From contig NZ_BCWU01000015.1 of NCBI RefSeq assembly GCF_001592365.1, forward strand, positions 1-64,000: DNA of 64,000 nt, written 5' to 3'. Below, one piece after another: positions 8,763 to 16,081 of this stretch. How positions within the stretch are numbered: position 1 is the stretch's first letter; each line of letters starts with the position of its first letter. A model generated the notes under the pieces. The model made no database searches, had not been told where the DNA came from, and saw only the letters and a program-made list of their open reading frames with translations. A program made the position numbers and the translations under genes. This stretch comes from Gordonia hydrophobica NBRC 16057. GTDB taxonomy: Bacteria > Actinomycetota > Actinomycetes > Mycobacteriales > Mycobacteriaceae.

Positions 8763-9589
8763 GCGGAGTCCTCCTTGGCGAAGTGGACCGAGACGGTTCC
8801 CATGGGGCCGTAGTCCGCGACGAAGGTGTCGCCGGGTTCGGCGAAGACCGGCGCCGTGAACGATCCCGCCAGGATCACCTCTCCGGCGTTCAGCGAGACA
8901 CCATGGGGGGCGAGGCGGTTGGCGAGCCACGCCACGCCCTTTGCCGGGTGCCCCAGGACCGACGCCGCGACGCCGGAATCCTCGATCACACCGTTGCGGA
9001 GAAGCAGCGCCGACACCCATCGCAGGTCGACGTCCATGGGCTTCATCACGCGCCCTCCGAGAACGATCCCGGCGTCGGCGGCGTTGTCGCTGATGGTGTC
9101 GACGATCGTGCGGAGGTGCCCGGTGTCCGGATCGGCCATCTGCACACGTGCGTCGAGGATTTCGAGTGCTGGGGTCACGTATTCCGCTGCCCGCAGGACG
9201 TCGTAGAGGGTCACTCCCGGCCCGGTCAGCGGTTCTCCCAGGATGAATGCGAGTTCGACTTCGATGCGTGGCCGAATGAACCGGCCGGCCGGCACCACCC
9301 CGCCGTCATCGAAGAACATGTCGTCGAGCAGCGCACCGTAGTCGGGCTCGTTGATGGAGACCGCGCGCTGCATGACCTTGGACGTGAGGCCGATCTTGCG
9401 GCCCCGCAACTCGGCGCCACCGGCAACCTTCAGCCGGATGAGTTCCCGCTGAACCGCATAGGAGTCCTCGATGGTCATCTCCGGATACTGCAGGGAGATC
9501 TGCCGGATCGGGGTCCGGGTCTGTTCGGCCTCATGCAGGCGGCGCGCCAGTTCGGCGATCTCCGACTCGGCCAGAGTTGTGTTGGTCAT
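8759..9589 (-). CDS. 2-oxoalkenoate hydratase (HpaH/MhpD family)
   Basis: This 276-residue member of the fumarylacetoacetate-hydrolase fold carries [12 protein letters not shown], the metal-ligand stretch [11 protein letters not shown], and [11 protein letters not shown]. These are hallmarks of 2-hydroxypenta-2,4-dienoate or 2-oxohept-4-ene-1,7-dioate hydratases. It adds water to the dienol acid released by C-C hydrolysis. Its sequence seems closer to the HpaH branch than to the steroid HsaE branch, but I could not test that. Start and stop overlap neighbouring genes by four bases on both sides, so the hydrolase-hydratase-aldolase trio is translationally coupled. Confidence 0.88.
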   Translation of the reverse strand: MTNTTLAESEIAELARRLHEAEQTRTPIRQISLQYPEMTIEDSYAVQRELIRLKVAGGAELRGRKIGLTSKVMQRAVSINEPDYGALLDDMFFDDGGVVPAGRFIRPRIEVELAFILGEPLTGPGVTLYDVLRAAEYVTPALEILDARVQMADPDTGHLRTIVDTISDNAADAGIVLGGRVMKPMDVDLRWVSALLLRNGVIEDSGVAASVLGHPAKGVAWLANRLAPHGVSLNAGEVILAGSFTAPVFAEPGDTFVADYGPMGTVSVHFAKEDSA

Positions 9590-10482
9590 CGACGCAGGAA
9601 CTCCACTGCGGCGGGGTTGAACGCTGACGGATCCTCGAAGTGCGGCCAGTGCCGTACCGCAGCCATCGAGAAGACCTCGGAGTTCGGAATCAGGCCGGCG
9701 ACGATGTGCGCCGTGCTCTGGTACTCGCCGTCATCCTTGCCGGACGCCACCACCATCGTGGGTGCTGCGATCGTGGCCCACTTCTCTTCCGGGATGAGAT
9801 TGCGATCCCGGGCTTCGGCGTCCTGCAGGATCAGCAGATGATCGATCGTGGTGCGAGTGTCCTCGCGGCGGTAGATCGCCTGGCGGAGCGCAATCAGGTC
9901 CGGAAGCCGGTTCGCTTCGTCTGCAATCAGGTGCGCGAACACTTTGTGGAGCGATTCCCAGCTGGGGTTGTTGACCGCCTCGGTGCGCTCGGCACGGATA
10001 CGTGCCATGTTCGACGCGGTCGCGATGAGGCCGGCGGGGGACATCAGGATCACCTTGTCGACGCGCTCCGGGTACTCGACTGCGACCGCGGCCGACACCC
10101 AGGCGCCCAACGACATCCCGATGAAGTGGGCCTTCTCCATCCCGAAGTGCTCCATCACTCCGAGGACCTGCTTGACGTAGACCGCGATCTCGTAGTCGTA
10201 GTCGGGCTTGTCGGAGAAGCCGTTGCCCACCATGTCGATCGCGACGCAGTGGAAGTGCTCCGACAGCGCCCTCAGGTTCGGCGCGAATGTCTCCCAGTGG
10301 CCGCCGGTGCCGTGCAGCAGGATGGCGTGCGGCTTGTCCGGCGACCCGGCCTCGGCGAACCGGGTTCGCACCCCGTCGATGTCCACGAACCCCTGTCGGA
10401 ACTCCAGTTCTCGCAGATAGCCCCAGATGCTCCGGTACTCCTCAGTATCGTCGGTCTGTGCGGGGATCGCTGTTTCTGTCAT
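9586..10482 (-). CDS. Alpha/beta-fold C-C bond hydrolase (meta-cleavage product hydrolase type)
   Basis: This 298-residue alpha/beta hydrolase has the oxyanion motif LLHGTGG, the nucleophile elbow GMSLGAW, an Asp in SGKDDGE and the catalytic His in AVRHWPHFE. This pattern matches BphD/HsaD/MhpC-like enzymes, which cleave vinylogous 1,5-diketones formed by extradiol ring fission. The ATG at 10482 has GGAGG upstream. It heads the minus-strand operon, and its promoter must lie in the 237-bp divergent region shared with the dioxygenase operon. This pairing of transcription supports a joint role in aromatic-ring breakdown. Confidence 0.85.
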   Translation of the reverse strand: MTETAIPAQTDDTEEYRSIWGYLRELEFRQGFVDIDGVRTRFAEAGSPDKPHAILLHGTGGHWETFAPNLRALSEHFHCVAIDMVGNGFSDKPDYDYEIAVYVKQVLGVMEHFGMEKAHFIGMSLGAWVSAAVAVEYPERVDKVILMSPAGLIATASNMARIRAERTEAVNNPSWESLHKVFAHLIADEANRLPDLIALRQAIYRREDTRTTIDHLLILQDAEARDRNLIPEEKWATIAAPTMVVASGKDDGEYQSTAHIVAGLIPNSEVFSMAAVRHWPHFEDPSAFNPAAVEFLRR

Positions 10483-10719
10483 GGCCGGGGCCTCCGTTGC
10501 GGTACGTAAGTTTTCACTGTGTGCACTTTCAGTTCTAGCACTTGCAGCGCGTTGAACAGGCTACCTGTCAGGTTTCTTGCCTGCGATCCGCCGAATCGCG
10601 GGATTGTTTCTGACACTCGTATACGATATGACTATGAAGTGTAAGAGCAAGAACCTGGGACGGGTCGACCCCCACTCGTCCGAAGGGCACCGGAGCAAGG
10701 TTGGGCGAACAGGTCGTCG
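10483..10719. promoter_or_regulatory. Divergent promoter region between the lower-pathway and dioxygenase operons
   Basis: This 237-bp stretch holds no gene. It contains TCGTATACGA (10617-10626), a perfect palindrome nested inside ACACT (10613-10617) and AGTGT (10638-10642) arms. Near the minus-strand gene, the minus strand shows two AAGTGC half-sites about 10 bp apart (around 10519-10545). Either could be an operator for coordinate control. No regulator gene is adjacent. Confidence 0.4.
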
Positions 10720-11019
10720 ATGACTATGACCACATACGAACACGAAGACGGCGATCTGCGCCGCACGAGCCGTCGGGAGCTCGCCTCGCTGATCAATGAG
10801 TTCGCGGCGGCACGTGTGACGCTGGACTCGAGCGGCAACGGTGATCGGTTGCTCGTCGAAGATCTGGAGAGTGGCGACTTCATCTTCCTGTCGCCCCTGG
10901 AGCTCGTCAGCCTGTGCCTGGCGACGCCCGATGACCGCGAGGACTGGCTGCGCGTCGGCAACTATCGCGACGAGCGCCGCGACCGCTCGCTGGGACCCCT
11001 GCGGGGCAGCTTCTCATGA
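10720..11019 (+). CDS. Small conserved protein heading the dioxygenase operon, function unknown
   Basis: This 99-residue acidic protein has a central GDRLLVEDLESGDFIFLSPLELVSL segment and an RDERRD tail. I recall similar small proteins beside Rieske oxygenase genes in mycobacteria, sometimes labelled dihydrodiol dehydrogenase. Nothing in 99 residues looks like a nucleotide-binding or catalytic domain, so that label is doubtful. The start may be the ATG at 10720 or at 10726; neither has a strong ribosome-binding site. Its stop overlaps the next start by four bases (ATGA), so it is made together with the Ltp-DUF35-oxygenase set and may assist that enzyme. Confidence 0.6.
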   Translation: MTMTTYEHEDGDLRRTSRRELASLINEFAAARVTLDSSGNGDRLLVEDLESGDFIFLSPLELVSLCLATPDDREDWLRVGNYRDERRDRSLGPLRGSFS

Positions 11020-12164
11020 CTGCGTCGATCGTCGGCTTCGGGATGACCCCGATGTCCCTGACGCCGGGGGACTCTCCGCTCGAACTCGCCTGTCGTGCGA
11101 GCCGCGATGCCGTGAGGGATGCCGGGATCGCCCTGTCCGACGTGGACGGGCTGCTCGTCGGCTCGTCGCAGGGCATCCGGCCTGATCGGCTAGGTGTCGG
11201 CTTCGCCTCGGCGGGCGGCTTCTCCGATCTCCGACTGCTCGAGCATGTGGAGATCAAGGGCGCCACCACGATTGCGATGATCCAGCGCGCACAGTTCGCC
11301 GTCGAGAGCGGTGCCGCGCGAGTGGTGATGTGCGTCTTTGCCGACGCGCCTCTCGTCGCCGGCAAAGCCGCCGGATCCACCTACGCGCAGAGCGGAGGGC
11401 AGTCGGGTTCACGGGGGTTGGAGCGCGCAAGCGGCGTACTCGGATCAGTGCCCACCTACGCCCTCCTCGCCCAGCGATGGATGCACGTCAGCAACGGTTC
11501 ACCGGAAGATCTGTGTGCAGTGGCCACCACGACCCGTGCGTGGGCCCTGGAGAATCCGGACGCAGTCGTCCGCAAACCTCTGGATGTCCAGGGCTACCTG
11601 GACAGCCCGATGATCTCCGACCCGTTGCGCCGGCTCGACTGCGCGCGGCCCGTCAACGGCGCGGTAGCCGTCATCGTCAGCGCCGATCCCGCGGTGGGGC
11701 ATCCGGTGCGCCTGGACATCCGCGGTACCGGACGCGATCACCCCGTCCGTCATCGGCGTTCCGGGGCGGAGTCTTGGTTCGGCGGTGGTCGGCGCTGTGT
11801 GGACGACGCGCTGGCCGGCGCCGGGATGAGCCGCGACGACTTGGACACCGTTCAACTCTACGACCCGTTCTCGGTCGTCACCTTGATACTTCTCGAAGAA
11901 TACGGACTTACCGGGGGAGTGCCGGCGGGCAAGTTCGTCCGCGAAGGCCACACCTCGGCAGGTGGGACCCTGCCGACCAACACCGGTGGCGGGCAGTTGT
12001 CCGGTTTCTATCTGCAAGGCATGACGCCCCTCGCGGAGGCGGTGGTTCAGTTGCGTGGCAGCGGAGCAGGGCGCCAGGTGCCCGACGCGACGACTGCGCT
12101 CGTCGGCGGGATCGGTGGTCGGATCGATCACCATGCCGCCTTGATCCTGGAGCGTGTGGCATGA
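11016..12164 (+). CDS. Thiolase-like Ltp protein, probable retro-aldolase subunit
   Basis: This 382-residue thiolase-fold protein begins ASIVGFGMTPM. It has the paired loop GGTLPTNTGGGQLSGFY, and a late QVPDATTALVGGIGG strand. The usual nucleophile loop reads VEIKGATTIAM and contains no Cys, as in aldolase-type Ltp proteins rather than thiolases. It is followed immediately (ATGA overlap) by a DUF35 protein, the partner that Ltp2-type aldolases need. The neighbours are Rieske oxygenase subunits and a CoA ligase. By analogy with IpfD/IpfE, it may remove an acyl-CoA side chain from a ring dihydrodiol. That role is inferred from context. Confidence 0.8.
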   Translation: MTASIVGFGMTPMSLTPGDSPLELACRASRDAVRDAGIALSDVDGLLVGSSQGIRPDRLGVGFASAGGFSDLRLLEHVEIKGATTIAMIQRAQFAVESGAARVVMCVFADAPLVAGKAAGSTYAQSGGQSGSRGLERASGVLGSVPTYALLAQRWMHVSNGSPEDLCAVATTTRAWALENPDAVVRKPLDVQGYLDSPMISDPLRRLDCARPVNGAVAVIVSADPAVGHPVRLDIRGTGRDHPVRHRRSGAESWFGGGRRCVDDALAGAGMSRDDLDTVQLYDPFSVVTLILLEEYGLTGGVPAGKFVREGHTSAGGTLPTNTGGGQLSGFYLQGMTPLAEAVVQLRGSGAGRQVPDATTALVGGIGGRIDHHAALILERVA

Positions 12165-12622
12165 CTGCCACTTCGGACTGGTTGCTCAGCGAATCCCTGG
12201 CCCCGGTGGTGTCCAGTGACCCGCTGGAGCCGCTGTACGCCGGGGCCGTTCGCGGGGTGCTGGTACTCCCGTTCTGCGCCGATTGCTCCCTTGCATTGGA
12301 CCTCGAGCAGCACGGCTGCGACGGCTGCGGCTCCCTCCGGATCGACTGGCGCGAAACCGCGCGGACCGGGGTGGTGCACTCGTCGACCACCATGCACCGC
12401 CTGGAGCCGGGTCTGGTCACCGCAAGCGGTCCCTACCCCATCGTCGACGTCGAGCTCGCCGACGGGCATCGACTGATCATGACGACTGTCGACCCGGCAC
12501 AACGCGCACCGCAGATCGGCGACACCGTCGCAGTCGCCTTCAGGAACCTCGCCGGAGTAGCCATCCCGGCCGCTCAGCCCATCAATTCCACCGATACGGA
12601 GGACACAAATGACAACCATTGA
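12161..12622 (+). CDS. DUF35 OB-fold protein with zinc-ribbon (Ltp partner)
   Basis: The protein is 153 residues long. An N-terminal zinc ribbon has CADC and CDGCGS cysteine pairs around residues 39-59, and an OB-fold domain follows (RTGVVHSSTTMHR, then DVELADGHRLIMTTV). DUF35 proteins bind acyl-CoA and complete the active site of Ltp/thiolase partners. The ATG at 12161 overlaps the Ltp stop, and its own 3' end overlaps the Rieske alpha start by 14 bases. This very tight linkage suggests that the Ltp-DUF35 complex and the oxygenase act on the same CoA-bound substrate. Confidence 0.85.
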   Translation: MTATSDWLLSESLAPVVSSDPLEPLYAGAVRGVLVLPFCADCSLALDLEQHGCDGCGSLRIDWRETARTGVVHSSTTMHRLEPGLVTASGPYPIVDVELADGHRLIMTTVDPAQRAPQIGDTVAVAFRNLAGVAIPAAQPINSTDTEDTNDNH

Positions 12623-13913
12623 GTCGAAAGCCGACGCCGCCGACGCCGCCGACGACTTCGACGTGTCGAAGATCGTTCAGGAGGATCGCGTACACGGATC
12701 CGTCTACACATCCCCGGAGATCTTTCAGCGCGAGATGGACACCATCTTCCGTACCGGCTGGGTCTACGTCGCCCACGACAGCGAGGTCAGCGAGCCCGGT
12801 GACTATCTGACCCGCCGGATCGGGACTGAACCGGTGGTCGTCTCGCACGGTAAAGACGGTGAGATCAGGGTTCTGCTGAACCGCTGCACGCACCGAGCCA
12901 ACAAGCTGTGCAACGCCGAGAAAGGCAACGCCAGTTCTTTCCGGTGCCCGTACCACGGCTGGACGTTCAGCAACACGGGTTCGCTGACGTCGATCCCGAT
13001 GAAGGACGGCTACGGTGAATCCTTCCGGCAGGTCCGATCTGAGCTCGGTATGGCCGAGGCGCCTCGAGTGGACAGCTACGGCGGATTCATCTTCGCTTCG
13101 CTGGCTGCGGACGGTCCCTCGCTGACCGAGCACCTCGGCGGCTCCACCGCCGCGATCGATCGGCTGCTCAACCTGTCGCCGACCGGAACGATCGATCTGC
13201 GTGCCAACTGGATGAAGCATCTGCACCACGCCAACTGGAAAATGGTGGTGGAGAACAACGTCGACGGTTACCACGCGTTGTTCACGCACGCCTCGGTGTA
13301 TGACGCGATCCGCCCCGCAAAGGTGTCGCACATCCCGTCGAAGACAGATGTGGTGGTTCGAGACCTCGGCGACGGCCATTCTGAGATCGACTACTCGGCC
13401 GAGTATCGCAAGCTGGACGAGGAGTTCATCTGGTTCGGCCGGATGCCCCGGACCAAGCTGCCCAAGTGGATAGCGGCGCTTGAGAAGAAGTACGGCGAGG
13501 AGAAGACCCACGACTCACTGGTCGTCGGACCCCCGCACACGTTGATCTGGCCGAACCTCTTCCTGGCCGAGATGAACGTGATGTATGTCGAACCCATCGG
13601 CCCCGAGGAGACGGTCGCGTACACCACCGGGGTGCAGATGCCGGGCCAGGATGAGCTGAACGTCCGCATCCTGCGTCGCTCAGAGGGGGCCATGGGCCCG
13701 GCCGGCTTCCTGATCGCCGATGACGGCGAGATCGGAATGCGGAACCAGGCCGGACTGGCGGCCAAGGAGCCCGAGTGGCTGGTGCTGTCGCGTGGTCTGG
13801 AGACCGACTTCACCGATGAGACCGGAATCGTCAACAGCGACAAGAGCGCCGAGACACCCCAGCGCGGCTTCTACCGCCAGTGGGCGAGCGTCGTAGGACA
13901 GGAGATCAACTGA
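12609..13913 (+). CDS. Rieske non-heme iron ring-hydroxylating oxygenase, alpha subunit
   Basis: This 434-residue alpha subunit has a Rieske [2Fe-2S] domain with Cys93/His95 (RCTHR) and Cys113/His116 (CPYHGW). The catalytic domain has the mononuclear-iron motif with Asp219, His222 and His227 (NNVDGYHALFTH), and a likely third iron ligand Asp371 or Asp372. All expected metal ligands are present, so it should be active. A beta subunit follows directly. No Rieske ferredoxin or flavoprotein reductase was found in the window, so electrons must come from elsewhere. Placement between Ltp/DUF35 and CoA-ligase genes points to an aryl-acyl-CoA substrate, as for IpfA, though the sequence alone cannot prove it. 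Confidence 0.93.
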   Translation: MTTIESKADAADAADDFDVSKIVQEDRVHGSVYTSPEIFQREMDTIFRTGWVYVAHDSEVSEPGDYLTRRIGTEPVVVSHGKDGEIRVLLNRCTHRANKLCNAEKGNASSFRCPYHGWTFSNTGSLTSIPMKDGYGESFRQVRSELGMAEAPRVDSYGGFIFASLAADGPSLTEHLGGSTAAIDRLLNLSPTGTIDLRANWMKHLHHANWKMVVENNVDGYHALFTHASVYDAIRPAKVSHIPSKTDVVVRDLGDGHSEIDYSAEYRKLDEEFIWFGRMPRTKLPKWIAALEKKYGEEKTHDSLVVGPPHTLIWPNLFLAEMNVMYVEPIGPEETVAYTTGVQMPGQDELNVRILRRSEGAMGPAGFLIADDGEIGMRNQAGLAAKEPEWLVLSRGLETDFTDETGIVNSDKSAETPQRGFYRQWASVVGQEIN

Positions 13914-14428
13914 TGAGCACACTCGATGACACCGACGTCCTCGCGGCGGCACTGCGGACATATCCGGCGCCTTCGCCAGAGGTCGCGGCCTTTCTCTACC
14001 TCGAGGCCCGCCTTGCGGACGAGGCACGCTACTCCGAGTGGGAGCACCTCTGGGATGACGACGCCCTGTACTGGGTGCCGATGCATCCCGACGACGACCC
14101 CGCGACCAACCTGTCGTACATCTACGACAACCGCCCGCGGATCAAAAGCCGTGTCGCACAGCTGAATACGGGGAACAGGCACTCGCAGACACCGCCGTCG
14201 GTGATGCGGCGCCAACTGACGAACATGGAAGTGCTGGATAGCGACGAGGACACCGTCACGGTCGGATCGAACTTCGCGCTCTTCGAGTACCGCTACACCC
14301 AGCGTATCTGGGCCGGCCGGGTGATCCACAAGGTTCGTCGCCACCCCGATGGCTTCAAGCTGGTGAGCAAGACCGTCCACATGGTCAGCGCCGGTGGGCC
14401 GGTCGACACCCTTGCGTTCCTGATCTGA
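13913..14428 (+). CDS. Rieske oxygenase beta subunit (SnoaL/NTF2-like fold)
   Basis: This 171-residue beta subunit of the aromatic-ring-dioxygenase small-chain family has the typical opening EVAAFLYLEARLADEARYSEW, a WDDDALYWVP strand and an RRQLTNMEV core. It has no catalytic metal and normally stabilises an alpha3beta3 hexamer. The ATG at 13913 abuts the alpha stop (TGATG), which sets the start; an upstream in-frame start at 13880 would overlap the alpha gene without need. The 84 bp after it contain two identical small hairpins before the ligase gene. Confidence 0.92.
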   Translation: MSTLDDTDVLAAALRTYPAPSPEVAAFLYLEARLADEARYSEWEHLWDDDALYWVPMHPDDDPATNLSYIYDNRPRIKSRVAQLNTGNRHSQTPPSVMRRQLTNMEVLDSDEDTVTVGSNFALFEYRYTQRIWAGRVIHKVRRHPDGFKLVSKTVHMVSAGGPVDTLAFLI

Positions 14429-14447
14429 ACAAGCTGATCCAATCCCT

Positions 14448-14491
14448 CGGAGCAGACGCTCCGTGCCGAAGAACTCGGAGCAGACGCTCCG
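14448..14491 (+). repeat. Two tandem identical hairpins between oxygenase beta and ligase genes
   Basis: The 16-mer CGGAGCAGACGCTCCG occurs at 14448-14463 and again at 14476-14491, 28 bp apart and within a longer near-identical unit. Each copy forms a 6-bp stem with an AGAC loop. There is no T-tract, and the genes on both sides are codirectional. The pair may be an RNA processing or stabilising element, a weak attenuator, or a protein-binding direct repeat. Confidence 0.6.
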
Positions 14492-14512
14492 CGCCGTAGA
14501 CTGTGAGGTAAC

Positions 14513-16081
14513 GTGCTCGTAGGCGACATCCCGAAGAACAACGCTCGTCGATACCCCGATAAGCCCGCGATCGTCGAGTCCGGGCGGACTCATACGTGGA
14601 GCGAGGTCGACGAGCGGGCCCGGCGCCTGGCCAATCACTTGCTTGCCGCCGGCCTGAACAAGGGCGATCGGGTCATCGTGATCGCCCGCAACTGCATCGA
14701 ATGGCCGGAGATCACCTTTGCCTGTGCGAAGGCGGGGCTGGTCACCGTGCCGGTGAACATCCGGCTGGCTCCGGATGAGTTGGCCCATGTCCGCGAGGAT
14801 TCGGGCGCGGTGGCCGCGGTGGTCCACACCGATCAGGTAGAGCGATTCGGCGCGGAGCTCGGTGATCTGAAGACGCTTCTCGAAATCGGCGGCCGTACGG
14901 TCGGCGACGACTATGAGACTGCGCTTCGGGCCGCCGCCGTCGACGATCCGACCCCGGAGTCGTTGCAGCCCGACGACATCCAGTTCATCCTGTACACGAG
15001 CGGCACCACCGGGCGTTCGAAGGGTGTGGTCAACACCCACCGCGGGATGCTCGCACAGGCCGTTGACACCAGTCTGGTCACCGAGACCAACCGGAGCGAC
15101 GTGTTTCTGGCGACGACGCCGTTCTTCACGGCCGGCGGGATGGTACGGACGCTGTCATGGACGTACCTCGGTCAGACGATGGTGATTCACAAGCGTTTCG
15201 ACCCGCAGGCCGTCATCGACGAGATCGAGCGCAGTGGTGTCACTTTCACCACCTTCATCCCGACCATGCTGCAGCGGACCCTCCGCATCCTCGAAGAGGG
15301 CCCCGAACGCGACATGTCCAGTCTGCGCCGGATCAGTTATGGCTCGGCGCCGGTACCTCCGGGTCTGGCCAAGAGGGCCATGGACATGCTCGGATGTGAC
15401 CTGCAGCAGCGTTACGGATTGACCGAATGCGGCGGGCAGGCCACCATCCTGACGCCGCAGGATCATCGGGACATGGTTGCGGGCAAGACCAGTATCCTGA
15501 CCTCCTGCGGCCAGGAGACCCCGATGTGTTCGATCCGCATCGTTGACGCGGACGGCAACGAACTGCCGCCCGGTGAGGTCGGTGAGGTCGTGATCCGCAG
15601 CGATGCGAACGCCATCGGGTACTGGAACCGTCCGGATCAGACGAAGGAGACGTTCCGCCCGACTGGATTGTGGTCGGGTGACTTGGGGTTCCTCGACGAG
15701 GAGCGCTACCTGCACATCACGGGCCGGAAGACCGACATGATCATCTCCGGAGGATTCAACGTCTACCCGGCCGAGATCGAGCGGGTGATCGGACACCACT
15801 CCGCGGTGGAGATGGTTGCGGTGGTCGGAGTTCCAGACCCCGAGTGGGGGGAGACCCCGATAGCCGTGGTGGTACCGAGAGGTGAGATCGACGTGGAGTC
15901 CGTCACCGCGGAACTCACCGCGCTGTGCCGTGCTGAGCTCGCGGGATACAAGCAGCCGCGCCGTTTCGAGTTCCGAACCGGTCTTCCTCTCGGACCGGCT
16001 GGCAAGATCCTCAAGCGGGAGATCGCCGATGCGTTGGTCGCCGCACAGGACACGGTCTCGGCGCCTGCGGTGACGTCGTGA
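14513..16081 (+). CDS. Acyl/aryl-CoA ligase (FadD-like, ANL family)
   Basis: This 522-residue ligase starts at GTG and shows the AMP-binding P-loop YTSGTTGRSKG, a RYGLTECGG motif, WSGDLGFLDEE, and the C-terminal hinge and catalytic Lys region GPAGKILKREI. Starting LVGDIPKNNARRYPDK is normal for full-length members. It activates a carboxylic acid to its CoA thioester with ATP. It is the first ligase after the oxygenase genes and would be the positional equivalent of IpfF. The next ligase starts inside its stop codon (GTGA), so both are produced together. The acid substrate is not identifiable. Confidence 0.9.
   Translation: MLVGDIPKNNARRYPDKPAIVESGRTHTWSEVDERARRLANHLLAAGLNKGDRVIVIARNCIEWPEITFACAKAGLVTVPVNIRLAPDELAHVREDSGAVAAVVHTDQVERFGAELGDLKTLLEIGGRTVGDDYETALRAAAVDDPTPESLQPDDIQFILYTSGTTGRSKGVVNTHRGMLAQAVDTSLVTETNRSDVFLATTPFFTAGGMVRTLSWTYLGQTMVIHKRFDPQAVIDEIERSGVTFTTFIPTMLQRTLRILEEGPERDMSSLRRISYGSAPVPPGLAKRAMDMLGCDLQQRYGLTECGGQATILTPQDHRDMVAGKTSILTSCGQETPMCSIRIVDADGNELPPGEVGEVVIRSDANAIGYWNRPDQTKETFRPTGLWSGDLGFLDEERYLHITGRKTDMIISGGFNVYPAEIERVIGHHSAVEMVAVVGVPDPEWGETPIAVVVPRGEIDVESVTAELTALCRAELAGYKQPRRFEFRTGLPLGPAGKILKREIADALVAAQDTVSAPAVTS

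Noticed and set aside
14448..14491. Tandem repeats as a CRISPR array
   Set aside because: Only two copies with a 12-bp spacer, and no cas genes anywhere in the window.
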